From the NCBI RefSeq assembly GCF_003716325.1, contig NZ_RDSR01000003.1, forward strand, positions 1 through 64,000: a stretch of 64,000 nt of DNA, given 5' to 3'. Below, piece after piece: positions 24,971-32,459 of the stretch (position 1 is its first letter; each line of letters opens with the position of its first letter). Below the pieces are notes generated by a model. It ran no database searches. It was not told the origin of the DNA and saw only the letters and a program-made list of their open reading frames with translations. The stretch is from Cryobacterium tepidiphilum. Lineage in GTDB: Bacteria > Actinomycetota > Actinomycetes > Actinomycetales > Microbacteriaceae. A program made the position numbers and the translations under genes.

Positions 24971-25792
24971 TCAGGAGGCGGCGGGGCTGGTGGCGGTGGC
25001 GCGCTGGTGCAGCGTGCGGGTGACACCGTGCGCGGCGTGGTCGGCCAGGCGGGCCAGGTAGGCGCTGCGGCTGGCCGGCGCGATCCGGGACTCCAGCACG
25101 TGTTCGATGTCGGAGTCGTCGGCGTAGTGGGTTCCCATGCCGTCGCGAAGCAGACGGATGGCTTCGGCTCGCTGCTGCGAGACCGCGGAGTGCGTGGTGC
25201 CGAGCTCCGCGGCGATCTCCTTCACGGAGCGGTCGTGGATGTACACCTGCTCGACCACGTGGCGCATCTTCTCCGGCAGCGCGGCGACGGCGGCGCGGAG
25301 GAAGCTCAGGCGCTCGGCGATGAGCACCGCCTCGTCGGGCAGGACCGTGTCGGCCACCAGGAATTCCGCTGTCGTCTCGTCGAGGGTCGTGAGCACGCGG
25401 GAGGCGTCGGCGAGGCCCGCGGCGGCGGTCTCGCGGTCGACGCCGAGTGCGGTTGCGATCTCATCGATCGAGGGCGCGCGGCCGAGGGCGGCCGACAGCG
25501 TCTCCTGCACGGCGACGGTCTCTTTGATGCGGCGCCTGGTGGAGCGGCTCGCCCAGTCGTTGGAGCGCATCTCGTCGGCGAAGGCGCCGATGATGCGACG
25601 CCTCGCGAACGCGCCGAACGGAACGCCGAAATCGGGATTGAAGGCATCCGCCGCGGTCACCAGCGCCAGCGCGCCGGCCGAGGCGAGGTCGTCACGGGAG
25701 AGGTGCCGGGCCTTGGACCAGACCTCTGACACCAGATACCCGACGAGGGGCAGGTTCTCGAGCACGAGCGCGTTGCGTTCTGACCGATTCAC
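24971..25792 (-). CDS. fliA: Flagellar sigma factor FliA (sigma-28 / WhiG family)
   Basis: A ~273-aa sigma-70-family factor of the FliA/WhiG group lacking region 1. Region 2 (DDLASAGALALVTAADAFNPDFGVPFGAFARRRIIGAFADEMR), region 3 (ALGRAPSIDEIATALGV) and region 4 helix-turn-helix (RSVKEIAAELGTTHSAVSQQRAEAIRLL) are all present. It directs RNA polymerase to TAAA-N15-GCCGATAA-type promoters, of which five occur in this window. The frame is open to a TTG at 25825, but GTG 25792 has GGGAG at good distance and gives a family-like start; GTG 25795 is also possible. No flgM is seen. Confidence 0.93.
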   Translation of the reverse strand: MNRSERNALVLENLPLVGYLVSEVWSKARHLSRDDLASAGALALVTAADAFNPDFGVPFGAFARRRIIGAFADEMRSNDWASRSTRRRIKETVAVQETLSAALGRAPSIDEIATALGVDRETAAAGLADASRVLTTLDETTAEFLVADTVLPDEAVLIAERLSFLRAAVAALPEKMRHVVEQVYIHDRSVKEIAAELGTTHSAVSQQRAEAIRLLRDGMGTHYADDSDIEHVLESRIAPASRSAYLARLADHAAHGVTRTLHQRATATSPAAS

Positions 25793-25986
25793 CACTGACT
25801 CCCGGAGAGGCTTACAGGCGGACAATTCTGCGTATCTTCGGGTGCACGCGGTGAGGCTGAAGCTCGATGACGCTTTATCGAGGTGAAGTTTTCGCCTCGA
25901 ATCTCACGCTAACGATGGATCGAGCGCCGCCGGGGGGCGCCATACCCCCAGTTCAGGGCATCGTCTGTCGGCATTTATGCGGACAA

Positions 25987-26006
25987 TGCAACCCGTTTGG
26001 GGTGCA
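25987..26006. promoter_or_regulatory. Inverted repeat in the fliA/flgN divergent gap
   Basis: TGCAACCC-GTTT-GGGGTGCA, 8-bp arms with one mismatch, lies in the ~315-bp region between divergent fliA and flgN, 18 bp upstream of the flgN -35 box. It is a candidate operator for a regulator of fliA, for which I see no recognisable promoter. A second, shorter repeat (GGGGG-CGCCATA-CCCCC, 25933-25949) lies nearby. Nothing else is identifiable in the gap. Confidence 0.4.
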
Positions 26007-26023
26007 TGGATGCTTTTCACAGC

Positions 26024-26050
26024 TAACCCCGCCCTCCCCGCGACCGATAG
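26024..26050 (+). promoter_or_regulatory. Sigma-28-type promoter for flgN-flgK-flgL-fliW
   Basis: TAAC, 15 nt, ACCGATAG on the plus strand, ~58 bp before the flgN GTG. It differs by one base from the fliC -10. The leader includes a CATACC-GCC-GGTATG hairpin (26068-26082). Confidence 0.7.
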
Positions 26051-26107
26051 TCGACGGAAGAGGTGACCATACCGCCGGTATGTGCAAACCAAGAGCTTGG
26101 AGGAGAC

Positions 26108-26593
26108 GTGGGCGCGAACGAACTGTCGTCGCTGCTGTGGCGCGAACGGGAGTTGCTCGAGCTGCTTATTTTCAAGCTCGAGGAGGAACAGCTGCTGCTG
26201 ATGTCGGGCAAGACCCGCTGGCTTCAGCACGCGACCCAGGAGGTCGAGCAGGTCATGGGACGGCTGCGGGAAGCAGGCCTCGGCCGCTCGGTCGAGGTCG
26301 CGGCACTGGCACGCGAGTGGGACACGCCGGAGGACGGAACGCTGCGCGACGTCGTGGAGCGCGCGCCCGAGGGGCCGTGGCGCGAGATCTTCGGCGCCCA
26401 CCTGACTGCCATGACGTCGCTCACCAGCCAGATCAAGAGTCTCCGCGACGTCAACGAGCAGTTCCTCCGCGCCGCCGCCCGGTCCACGCAGGAGACGCTC
26501 GCCGGCGTCGGCCAGGACGCCCACACCTATGACGCCCGCGGCGCGTCGGGGGGCTCCGTGCCCAACGCCCGCCTCTTCGACCAGAGTCTGTGA
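26108..26593 (+). CDS. flgN: Flagellar chaperone FlgN
   Basis: A 161-aa helical protein (ANELSSLLWRERELLELLIFKLEEEQLLLMSGKTRWLQHATQEVE) matching the FlgN pattern: long coiled coil with a C-terminal ...DVNEQFLRAAARSTQE segment. FlgN chaperones the hook-filament junction proteins FlgK and FlgL, which are encoded next. GTG 26108 is chosen because GGAGGA directly precedes it; the in-frame ATG at 26063 lies within the promoter leader. Confidence 0.88.
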   Translation: MGANELSSLLWRERELLELLIFKLEEEQLLLMSGKTRWLQHATQEVEQVMGRLREAGLGRSVEVAALAREWDTPEDGTLRDVVERAPEGPWREIFGAHLTAMTSLTSQIKSLRDVNEQFLRAAARSTQETLAGVGQDAHTYDARGASGGSVPNARLFDQSL

Positions 26594-26603
26594 GGGCGAT
26601 GAC

Positions 26604-28010
26604 GTGAGCACTTTCGGCGGCCTCAGCACCGCATACTCCGGGCTGGTCGCGGCGAGGCAGGGCCTCGACGTGGTCGGGCAGAACATCGCGAACGCCAACA
26701 CCGACGGGTACACCCGGCAGCGTGTGACGACCTCCGCGATCGGCGGCTCCGCCCAGATGGGCATGTTCACCGGCGGCGTGCGCGTGGGCCAGGGCGTCTC
26801 GGTCGACGGGATCGAACGGCTCGGCAGCGCCAACCTCGACGCGCAGGTGCGGTCCACGGCGGGCACGTCCGGGTACACCGCCGTGCGCGCCAACGCGCTC
26901 AGCAGCCTGGAGACCTCCCTGCACGAGCCGGGCGAGAACGGCTTGTCCACGCAGCTGCAGGAGTTCTGGGCGGCGTGGCAGGACCTGTCGAACGCGCCCG
27001 GCGAGTCGGCGCAGTCGGGACTGGTGCTCAGCCAGGCGGGCGTGCTCGTGACCCAGATCGCCTCCGGCTATCAGGCCGTCGACAGCCAGTGGTCAGAGGT
27101 GCGGGCCGACCTCTCCGGTCATGTCGACGAGCTCAACAACGTCGCGAGCCGCGTGGCGGAGCTGAACGGCCAGATCCGCTCGACCCTCGCCTCCGGCGGC
27201 AACGTGAACGAGCTGCTCGACCAGCGGGGCACCCTCACGACCACCATCGCATCGCTCACGGGCGGGGCGCTGCAGGAGCGCCCCGACGGCACCGTCGATG
27301 TCCTGGTCGGAGGGAATCTGCTCGTCTCAGGGACCACCGCCCAGCGCCTCACCGTTACCGGCTCCAGCCGCATGGACCAGGCCGGCGCCGCGCCGGTTCG
27401 CCTGCAGTGGGCCAGCTCCCCCGGCACACCGGTCGCCATCGACGGCGGCGAGATCGCCGGCGGGCTGTCGCTGCTCGCCGCGTCGGGACCGCTCGCCCAG
27501 GCGGCGGCGTCGTACAACGACTTCGCCACGCAACTCGCCGGCCAGGTCAACGCCATCCACCAGGGCGGAGTGAGCACCACGGGAGCGACGGGCCTGGCGT
27601 TCTTCGGGCTCGACGCCGCCCTGCCTGCCGCTCTCGGCCTCAGCGTCATCCCAACGGATGCCTCGGGGATCGCGACGGGCGACCCCGCGTCGGGCAGCCA
27701 GGACGGCGGGGTCGCCGACGCGATCGCGCAGCTCGGCGCGACCGCCGACTCCCCCAACCGCACCTGGGCGTCGTTCGTCACGAGCATCGGTGTCGCTACC
27801 AAGTCGGAACTGCAGACCGCCTCGCTGGCCGACCTCGCCGCGACATCCGCTGTCGATCGCCAGCTGGCCAACTCGGGCGTCGACCTCGACGAGGAGAACG
27901 TCAACATGCTGATGTTCCAGCACGCCTACCAGGGGGCCGCACGCGTCATGACGGCCGTCGACGAGATGCTCGACACCCTGATCAATCACACCGGACTTGT
28001 CGGAAGGTAA
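26604..28010 (+). CDS. flgK: Hook-filament junction protein FlgK
   Basis: A 468-aa HAP1: N-terminus STFGGLSTAYSGLVAARQGLDVVGQNIANANTDGYTRQRV, long coiled region with VDELNNVASRVAELNGQIRS and NVNELLDQRGTL, and C-terminus VNMLMFQHAYQGAARVMTAVDEMLDTLIN. FlgK joins hook to filament together with FlgL. It begins with GTG 11 bp after flgN, with GAGGG upstream. Confidence 0.96.
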   Translation: MSTFGGLSTAYSGLVAARQGLDVVGQNIANANTDGYTRQRVTTSAIGGSAQMGMFTGGVRVGQGVSVDGIERLGSANLDAQVRSTAGTSGYTAVRANALSSLETSLHEPGENGLSTQLQEFWAAWQDLSNAPGESAQSGLVLSQAGVLVTQIASGYQAVDSQWSEVRADLSGHVDELNNVASRVAELNGQIRSTLASGGNVNELLDQRGTLTTTIASLTGGALQERPDGTVDVLVGGNLLVSGTTAQRLTVTGSSRMDQAGAAPVRLQWASSPGTPVAIDGGEIAGGLSLLAASGPLAQAAASYNDFATQLAGQVNAIHQGGVSTTGATGLAFFGLDAALPAALGLSVIPTDASGIATGDPASGSQDGGVADAIAQLGATADSPNRTWASFVTSIGVATKSELQTASLADLAATSAVDRQLANSGVDLDEENVNMLMFQHAYQGAARVMTAVDEMLDTLINHTGLVGR

Positions 28011-28013
28011 GCC

Positions 28014-28931
28014 ATGATCACCCGAGTCACCAGCCAGACCTCGATGCGGTCGGCGCAGCGCAACCTGCAGGCGAACATGGCCCAGCTGCACAAGCTGCAG
28101 GAGCAGGCCATGTCGCACAAGGCCATCAACCGCCCCTCCGACGACCCGGCCGCCACGGCCGACTCGTTGAAGGTGCGCGCCGACCAGCGGGCCGTCGAGC
28201 AGTACAGCCGCAATGCCGACAACGGCAACGGATGGCTCACCACGATCGACTCGGCGCTGTCGTCGACGAACTCGCTCCTGCGCCGGGTGCGTGACCTCAC
28301 CGTGCAGGGCGCGAACGACGGCGCGCTGTCGCAGACGGCGAAGGACGCCATCGCCGCCGAGCTCGACGGCCTCGGCGAGGAGTTGCTCGCCCAGGCGAAC
28401 ACCACGTACCTCGGGCGGAACGTCTTCGCCGGCACCACCGGTGCGGGCGCGGCCTTCAACGGCGACCACACGTTCAACGGCGTCGCCGGCGCCACCGTGG
28501 AACGGCGCATCGGTCCCGGTTCCACCGTGCGGGTCGACATCGACGGCGCCGCCGTCTTCGGCCAGGCCGACACGACCGCCGGCACGGACGACTCGGTGTT
28601 CGCGCTGGTCGCGAAGATCGCCTCCGAGCTGCGGGGCACGAATCCCGGCGGACCGGTGAACGTCGCCACGAACTTGACAGCGCTCGACGCGCACATGAAG
28701 ACTATTGCCGGTCAGCAGGCCCAGGTCGGCGCCCGGCAGAATCAGATCGAGCGAGCGGAGGGTCTCCTGATGGAGCAGAAGGGCTCCCTCGAGGCTCAGC
28801 GGGCAGGCGTCGAAGACATCGATCTCTCGCAGGTGATCCTCGACCTGAAGACCCAGGAAGTGACCTACCAGTCCGCCCTCGCCGTCACGGCGCGCGTGCT
28901 GCAGCCGACGCTCATGGACTTCCTGCGATGA
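28014..28931 (+). CDS. flgL: Hook-filament junction protein FlgL
   Basis: A 305-aa HAP3 with flagellin-like ends: MITRVTSQTSMRSAQRNLQANMAQLHKLQEQAMSHKAINRPSDDPAAT at the N-terminus and VEDIDLSQVILDLKTQEVTYQSALAVTARVLQPTLMDFL at the C-terminus. The middle LLAQANTTYLGRNVFAGT is a FlgL landmark. It starts 3 bp after flgK and its stop overlaps fliW (ATGA). Confidence 0.96.
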   Translation: MITRVTSQTSMRSAQRNLQANMAQLHKLQEQAMSHKAINRPSDDPAATADSLKVRADQRAVEQYSRNADNGNGWLTTIDSALSSTNSLLRRVRDLTVQGANDGALSQTAKDAIAAELDGLGEELLAQANTTYLGRNVFAGTTGAGAAFNGDHTFNGVAGATVERRIGPGSTVRVDIDGAAVFGQADTTAGTDDSVFALVAKIASELRGTNPGGPVNVATNLTALDAHMKTIAGQQAQVGARQNQIERAEGLLMEQKGSLEAQRAGVEDIDLSQVILDLKTQEVTYQSALAVTARVLQPTLMDFLR

Positions 28932-29326
28932 GCGTCGCCACAGGGAGCGCCGCGCTCGCATTCGTCACGCCGCCGCCCGGGCTGGAACCGCTGGTCGACT
29001 TCGCACTGCAGCCCATCGCCGGCGCCGCCGGGTTGTTCGGTCTGCAGTCCCAGGCGAGTCCCCGCACCCGACTGTTCGTGCTGGACGCCGGCGTGTACCT
29101 GCCGGACTACCAGCCGGTCATCTCCGACGAGCAGGTGCAGGCGCTCGGGCTCACCTCGCCCGACGACGCGCTCGTGCTTGTGGTCGCGAACCCCGGCGAG
29201 GGCGGCACCTCGGTGAACCTCATGGCGCCCATCGTGGTGAACACGCGGCTCGGCATCTGCGCCCAGGTGATCCTCGACGACCAGGACTTCCCGCTGCGCG
29301 CATCGCTCGCGGCGCCTGCTGCCTGA
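28928..29326 (+). CDS. fliW: Flagellar assembly factor FliW
   Basis: A 132-aa FliW: LFGLQSQASPRTRLFVLDAGVYLPDYQPVI and the highly conserved NLMAPIVVNTRLGICAQVIL. FliW binds flagellin C-termini; when flagellin is exported, free FliW binds CsrA and relieves its translational block. It is the last gene of the flgN-flgK-flgL unit and overlaps flgL, so it is probably made with the late junction proteins. Its partner csrA ends the export operon ~28 kb away. Confidence 0.95.
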   Translation: MSVATGSAALAFVTPPPGLEPLVDFALQPIAGAAGLFGLQSQASPRTRLFVLDAGVYLPDYQPVISDEQVQALGLTSPDDALVLVVANPGEGGTSVNLMAPIVVNTRLGICAQVILDDQDFPLRASLAAPAA

Positions 29327-29370
29327 AGCCGGCCCACGCGCTCGCTCCCCCGCATCCGCTAAACGCCGAA

Positions 29371-29430
29371 CGCGGGCCGAACGCCGTTGCGCGGGCTGAA
29401 TTCAGCCCGCGCAACGGCGTTGGACCCGCG
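29371..29430. repeat. 60-bp palindromic repeat, copy 2
   Basis: Two 30-nt arms with two mismatches around GAATTC. The left arm matches copy 1 (24889-24948) at 26 of 30 positions. It sits between the convergent ends of fliW and the transglycosylase gene, an ideal place for a bidirectional terminator. Confidence 0.85.
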
Positions 29431-29463
29431 TATCGGAGTGCGAACAGCGAGAGCAGTGCCGGC

Positions 29464-30354
29464 TCAGTACCAGCCGACCGACTCGGAGTGGCCCCAGGCG
29501 GCGCAGGGCGTGCCGTAGGAGCCGCTGATGTAGTTCAGGCCCCAGGCGATCTGCGTGGCAGGGTTCGTCTGCCAGTCGGAGCCGTAGCTGGCCATCTTGT
29601 TGCCGGGAAGGGCCTGCGGGATGCCGGTGGCGCCGCTCGAGGCGTTGTAGGCCGAGACGCTCCAGCCGGACTCGCGCTCCCACAGGGAGTTGAGGCACTG
29701 GAACTGGTCGTCGCCCCAGCCGTACTGCGACGAGGCCATGGAACGGGCGATGGAGCGGGCGTCGCCCGAGCTCACCGACGAGGCCGGCGGGGCTGAGTAG
29801 TCGCTGGAGGAGCCGCTGGAGGAGTCGCTGGACGACTCCTGCTCGGCAGCGGCCTCGGCGGCCGCCGCTTCCTCGGCCGCGCGGGCTTCGGCTTCCGCCT
29901 TCGCCTTGGCCGCAGCTTCCGCCTTGGCCTTGGCCACGGCCGCCTTGCGGTCCGCTTCCTTGGCCGCGGCCTGCACCTTCTTGGTGGCGTCCTGGGTCTT
30001 CTCGGTGAGCGAGCGCACCGTGTAGGCGGACAGGCTGGAGTAGTTGGAGAGCGAGGCGACCGACGAGGCCAGCGGCTTCGCATCCACCTTGTGCTTGGTG
30101 GCGGCGATCACCTGGTTGGCCCTCTTGATGGTGATCTCGGCGCCCTTGTCGGCCTGGGCCTTCGCGATGACGGGGTACGCGTTCAGCTGCTCGTGCTTGA
30201 AGCCCGAGGTGTGACTGAGGGCGGCCGTCTCGGCGACGCTCTCGGCGTGCAGGTTGGCCTGGGCGGTGAACTGGGTGGCGATGAGGATCGCGGCGGCGGA
30301 GGCCGCGGTGGCGGTCCCCAGCGAGGCGCGCGAGAAGATGCGTCGTAGATTCAA
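29464..30354 (-). CDS. Secreted lytic-transglycosylase-like protein
   Basis: The N-terminus has a signal-peptide-like stretch (LGTATAASAAAILIATQF). A ~120-residue Ala/Lys/Glu coiled coil (KAKAEAAAKAKAEAEARAAEE) and a Ser-rich linker follow. The C-terminal ~95 residues form a lysozyme-like fold (FQCLNSLWERESGWSVSAYNASSGATGIPQALPG, then WGLNYI), where ERESGW holds the candidate catalytic Glu. It probably remodels the cell wall. No ATG is available; TTG 30354 gives the most natural signal peptide but lacks a clear Shine-Dalgarno, and the frame stays open to TTG 30429. Not obviously flagellar. Confidence 0.75.
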   Translation of the reverse strand: MNLRRIFSRASLGTATAASAAAILIATQFTAQANLHAESVAETAALSHTSGFKHEQLNAYPVIAKAQADKGAEITIKRANQVIAATKHKVDAKPLASSVASLSNYSSLSAYTVRSLTEKTQDATKKVQAAAKEADRKAAVAKAKAEAAAKAKAEAEARAAEEAAAAEAAAEQESSSDSSSGSSSDYSAPPASSVSSGDARSIARSMASSQYGWGDDQFQCLNSLWERESGWSVSAYNASSGATGIPQALPGNKMASYGSDWQTNPATQIAWGLNYISGSYGTPCAAWGHSESVGWY

Positions 30355-30430
30355 GAAATGGTGTCCAATGCTTATTCCGCCGCATCGGAACGCGACGCAC
30401 GTCCCGGCTTCACGGGGAGTGCGATCCAAG

Positions 30431-30448
30431 CGGTCACGCGACGGTAAC
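30431..30448 (-). promoter_or_regulatory. Direct repeat upstream of the transglycosylase gene
   Basis: On the minus strand GTTACCG and GTGACCG are repeated with an 11-bp period, i.e. on one face of the helix, about 80 bp upstream of the chosen start. Such direct repeats are typical of OmpR-family regulators; MtrA, which controls wall hydrolases in actinobacteria, is one candidate. The remaining 30355-30692 region holds only this and the treZ terminator. Confidence 0.35.
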
Positions 30449-30634
30449 GGTCGTTATTCGGGTTTATTCGAAACCGTGCGGCTCCGAGCGCAGATCCACC
30501 GTGGTCGATCGTTTTTGCGCGAAATGCAGCCCCATGCTGCGCCCGAAACCTGACGAAAGCATCCGCTGAACCTGAGCATCTCGTGTAAAAATGCGCCTCC
30601 CGCGCCGCCGCGGCCCGGTTCAGGACGGCGGCGA

Positions 30635-30686
30635 GTGACCGGTTCCTGGCGCAATCGCCGCGCCGATCGCCGCAGAAACCGGTCAC
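30635..30686 (-). terminator. Hairpin downstream of treZ
   Basis: GTGACCGGTT(C)CTG pairs with CAG(A)AACCGGTCAC across a ~24-nt GC-rich loop, starting 7 bp after the treZ stop. There is no U-tract. It is a plausible end of the treX-treY-treZ transcript. Confidence 0.55.
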
Positions 30687-30692
30687 CGGCGC

Positions 30693-32456
30693 TCAGGGCC
30701 CGAGGACCAGGAGGGCGTGCGGTGGCAGGGTCACCGTGCCGGGGGCGAAGCTCGGCCGGGCGTGGGGATCGGTCGCGAAGAAGAGCAGCTCGGTCGCGCC
30801 GAATGCGGGGAGTTTCTGCTGGTCAGGACCAAGATTGAACACAATGGATGTGTCGCCGCGATCGAGGACGAGCCACCGTGCCTCGTCGTCGAAGCGCACC
30901 GAGGCGCGGTCGAAGCGCGGGTCGGTGAGGTCCGGATGCCTGCGCCGCAGACCGATGAGGTCGCGGTAGAGCTGCAGCAATCGTGCATGCTCACCCTCGG
31001 CCGATTCGGCCCAGTCGAGCTTCGAATCCTGAAAAGTCGCTGGGTCTTGCGGGTCGGGCACCACATTCGGGTCCCAGCCCATGCGTTCGAACTCCGCGAT
31101 GCGGCCCTGGGCCGTCGCCGTGCCGAGCTCGGGCTCGGGATGCGACGTGAAGAATTGCCAGGGCGTCGAGGCGCCCCATTCCTCCCCCATGAACAGCATG
31201 GGCGTGAAGGGGCCGAGGAGGGTGAGGGCCGCCGCGATCCCCAGCTGGCCGGAGTCGAGCTGCGCGGTGAGGCGGTCGCCCACCGCCCGGTTGCCGATCT
31301 GGTCGTGGTTCTGGCCGGCCACGACCAGGCGCCACGTGGGCATCCGAGCGGTGTCGATCGGCCGGCCGTGCACGCGGCCCCGGAAGCTGGAGAAGGTGCC
31401 GTTGTGGAAGAAGCCCTCGGTGAGCACCTTTGCGAGCGCCGACAACGGCTCGAAGTCGGCATAGTACCCGGTGGTCTCCCCGGTGAGGGCGACGTGCACG
31501 CCGTGGTGGAAGTCGTCGCTCCACTGCGCGTCGAGCCCGTAGCCGTGCGCCTCCCTGGGCGTGATGAGCCGCGGGTCGTTCAGGTCCGACTCCGCGATCA
31601 GGGTCAGCGGACGGCCGGCGTGGGCGCTGAGTGCGGCGACCTCGCTGGCCAGCTCCTCGAGCAGGTGCACGGCGCGGTGATCGACGAGCGCGTGCACGGC
31701 GTCGAGGCGCAGCCCGTCGACGCGGTAGTCGCCCAGCCACATGAGCGCGTTGTCGATGATGTACCGGCGCACCGTGTCGGATCCCGGGCCGTCGAGGTTC
31801 ACCGAGGAGCCCCAGGTGTTGCCGGGCCCGTCGGTCAGGTACGGCCCGAACATCGGCAGGTAGTTTCCGCTCGGTCCGAGATGGTTGTACACGACGTCCT
31901 GGATGACGCCGATCCCCGCCTGGTGGCAGGCGTCGACGAAGCGCTGGTACCCCTCCGGGCCGCCGTAGCCCTCGTGCACGGCGTACCAGAGCACGCCGTC
32001 GTAACCCCAGTTGTGGGTGCCGTTGAAGTCGTTGACGGGGAGGACCTCGACGAAGTCGACCCCCAGGGCGCGCAGGTGGCCGAGCCGGCCGATCGCGGCG
32101 TCGAAGGTGCCCTCGGGCGTGAACGTGCCGATGTGCAGCTCGTAGATCACGCCGCCGGGCAGTTGGCGTCCCGTCCACGCACCATCGCCCCAGGCGTGGC
32201 GCGAGTGGTCGTAACGACGGGAGAGCTCATGGACGCCGCGCGGCTGGCGGCGGGACCGGGGGTCGGGGAACGGGCCTTCGCCGTCGAGGAGGAACCCGTA
32301 GTCGACGTCATCTGCGGGCTCCGGCAGCGTGCCGGCCGCCGGCTCCCACCAGCCGTCGCCGGCCGCCACCAGCGCGTGGTTGCCGTCGGTGAGCACCAGG
32401 TCGACCCGGGAGGCGCGCGGCGCCCAGACGGTGAACGGTCGGTCGTGGGGCGTCAT
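30693..32456 (-). CDS. treZ: Malto-oligosyltrehalose trehalohydrolase TreZ
   Basis: A 587-aa GH13 enzyme: N-terminal beta domain ([15 protein letters not shown]), then the (beta/alpha)8 barrel with [13 protein letters not shown], the nucleophile region [11 protein letters not shown], acid/base ...[12 protein letters not shown] and the TreZ-specific [18 protein letters not shown]. It hydrolyses the terminal maltosyl-trehalose bond to free trehalose in the cytoplasm. It follows treY by 3 bp and is the last gene of the operon. Confidence 0.96.
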   Translation of the reverse strand: MTPHDRPFTVWAPRASRVDLVLTDGNHALVAAGDGWWEPAAGTLPEPADDVDYGFLLDGEGPFPDPRSRRQPRGVHELSRRYDHSRHAWGDGAWTGRQLPGGVIYELHIGTFTPEGTFDAAIGRLGHLRALGVDFVEVLPVNDFNGTHNWGYDGVLWYAVHEGYGGPEGYQRFVDACHQAGIGVIQDVVYNHLGPSGNYLPMFGPYLTDGPGNTWGSSVNLDGPGSDTVRRYIIDNALMWLGDYRVDGLRLDAVHALVDHRAVHLLEELASEVAALSAHAGRPLTLIAESDLNDPRLITPREAHGYGLDAQWSDDFHHGVHVALTGETTGYYADFEPLSALAKVLTEGFFHNGTFSSFRGRVHGRPIDTARMPTWRLVVAGQNHDQIGNRAVGDRLTAQLDSGQLGIAAALTLLGPFTPMLFMGEEWGASTPWQFFTSHPEPELGTATAQGRIAEFERMGWDPNVVPDPQDPATFQDSKLDWAESAEGEHARLLQLYRDLIGLRRRHPDLTDPRFDRASVRFDDEARWLVLDRGDTSIVFNLGPDQQKLPAFGATELLFFATDPHARPSFAPGTVTLPPHALLVLGP

Positions 32457-32459
32457 GGT

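Noticed and set aside
25910-25936. TAAC-N15-GCCGGGGG on the plus strand upstream of flgN
   Set aside because: Spacing is right but the -10 lacks the ATAG half; the better site at 26024-26050 lies closer to flgN.
30355-30600. A ydaO-type c-di-AMP riboswitch before the wall hydrolase
   Set aside because: Such riboswitches precede some actinobacterial wall hydrolase genes, but I could not find the conserved core elements here.
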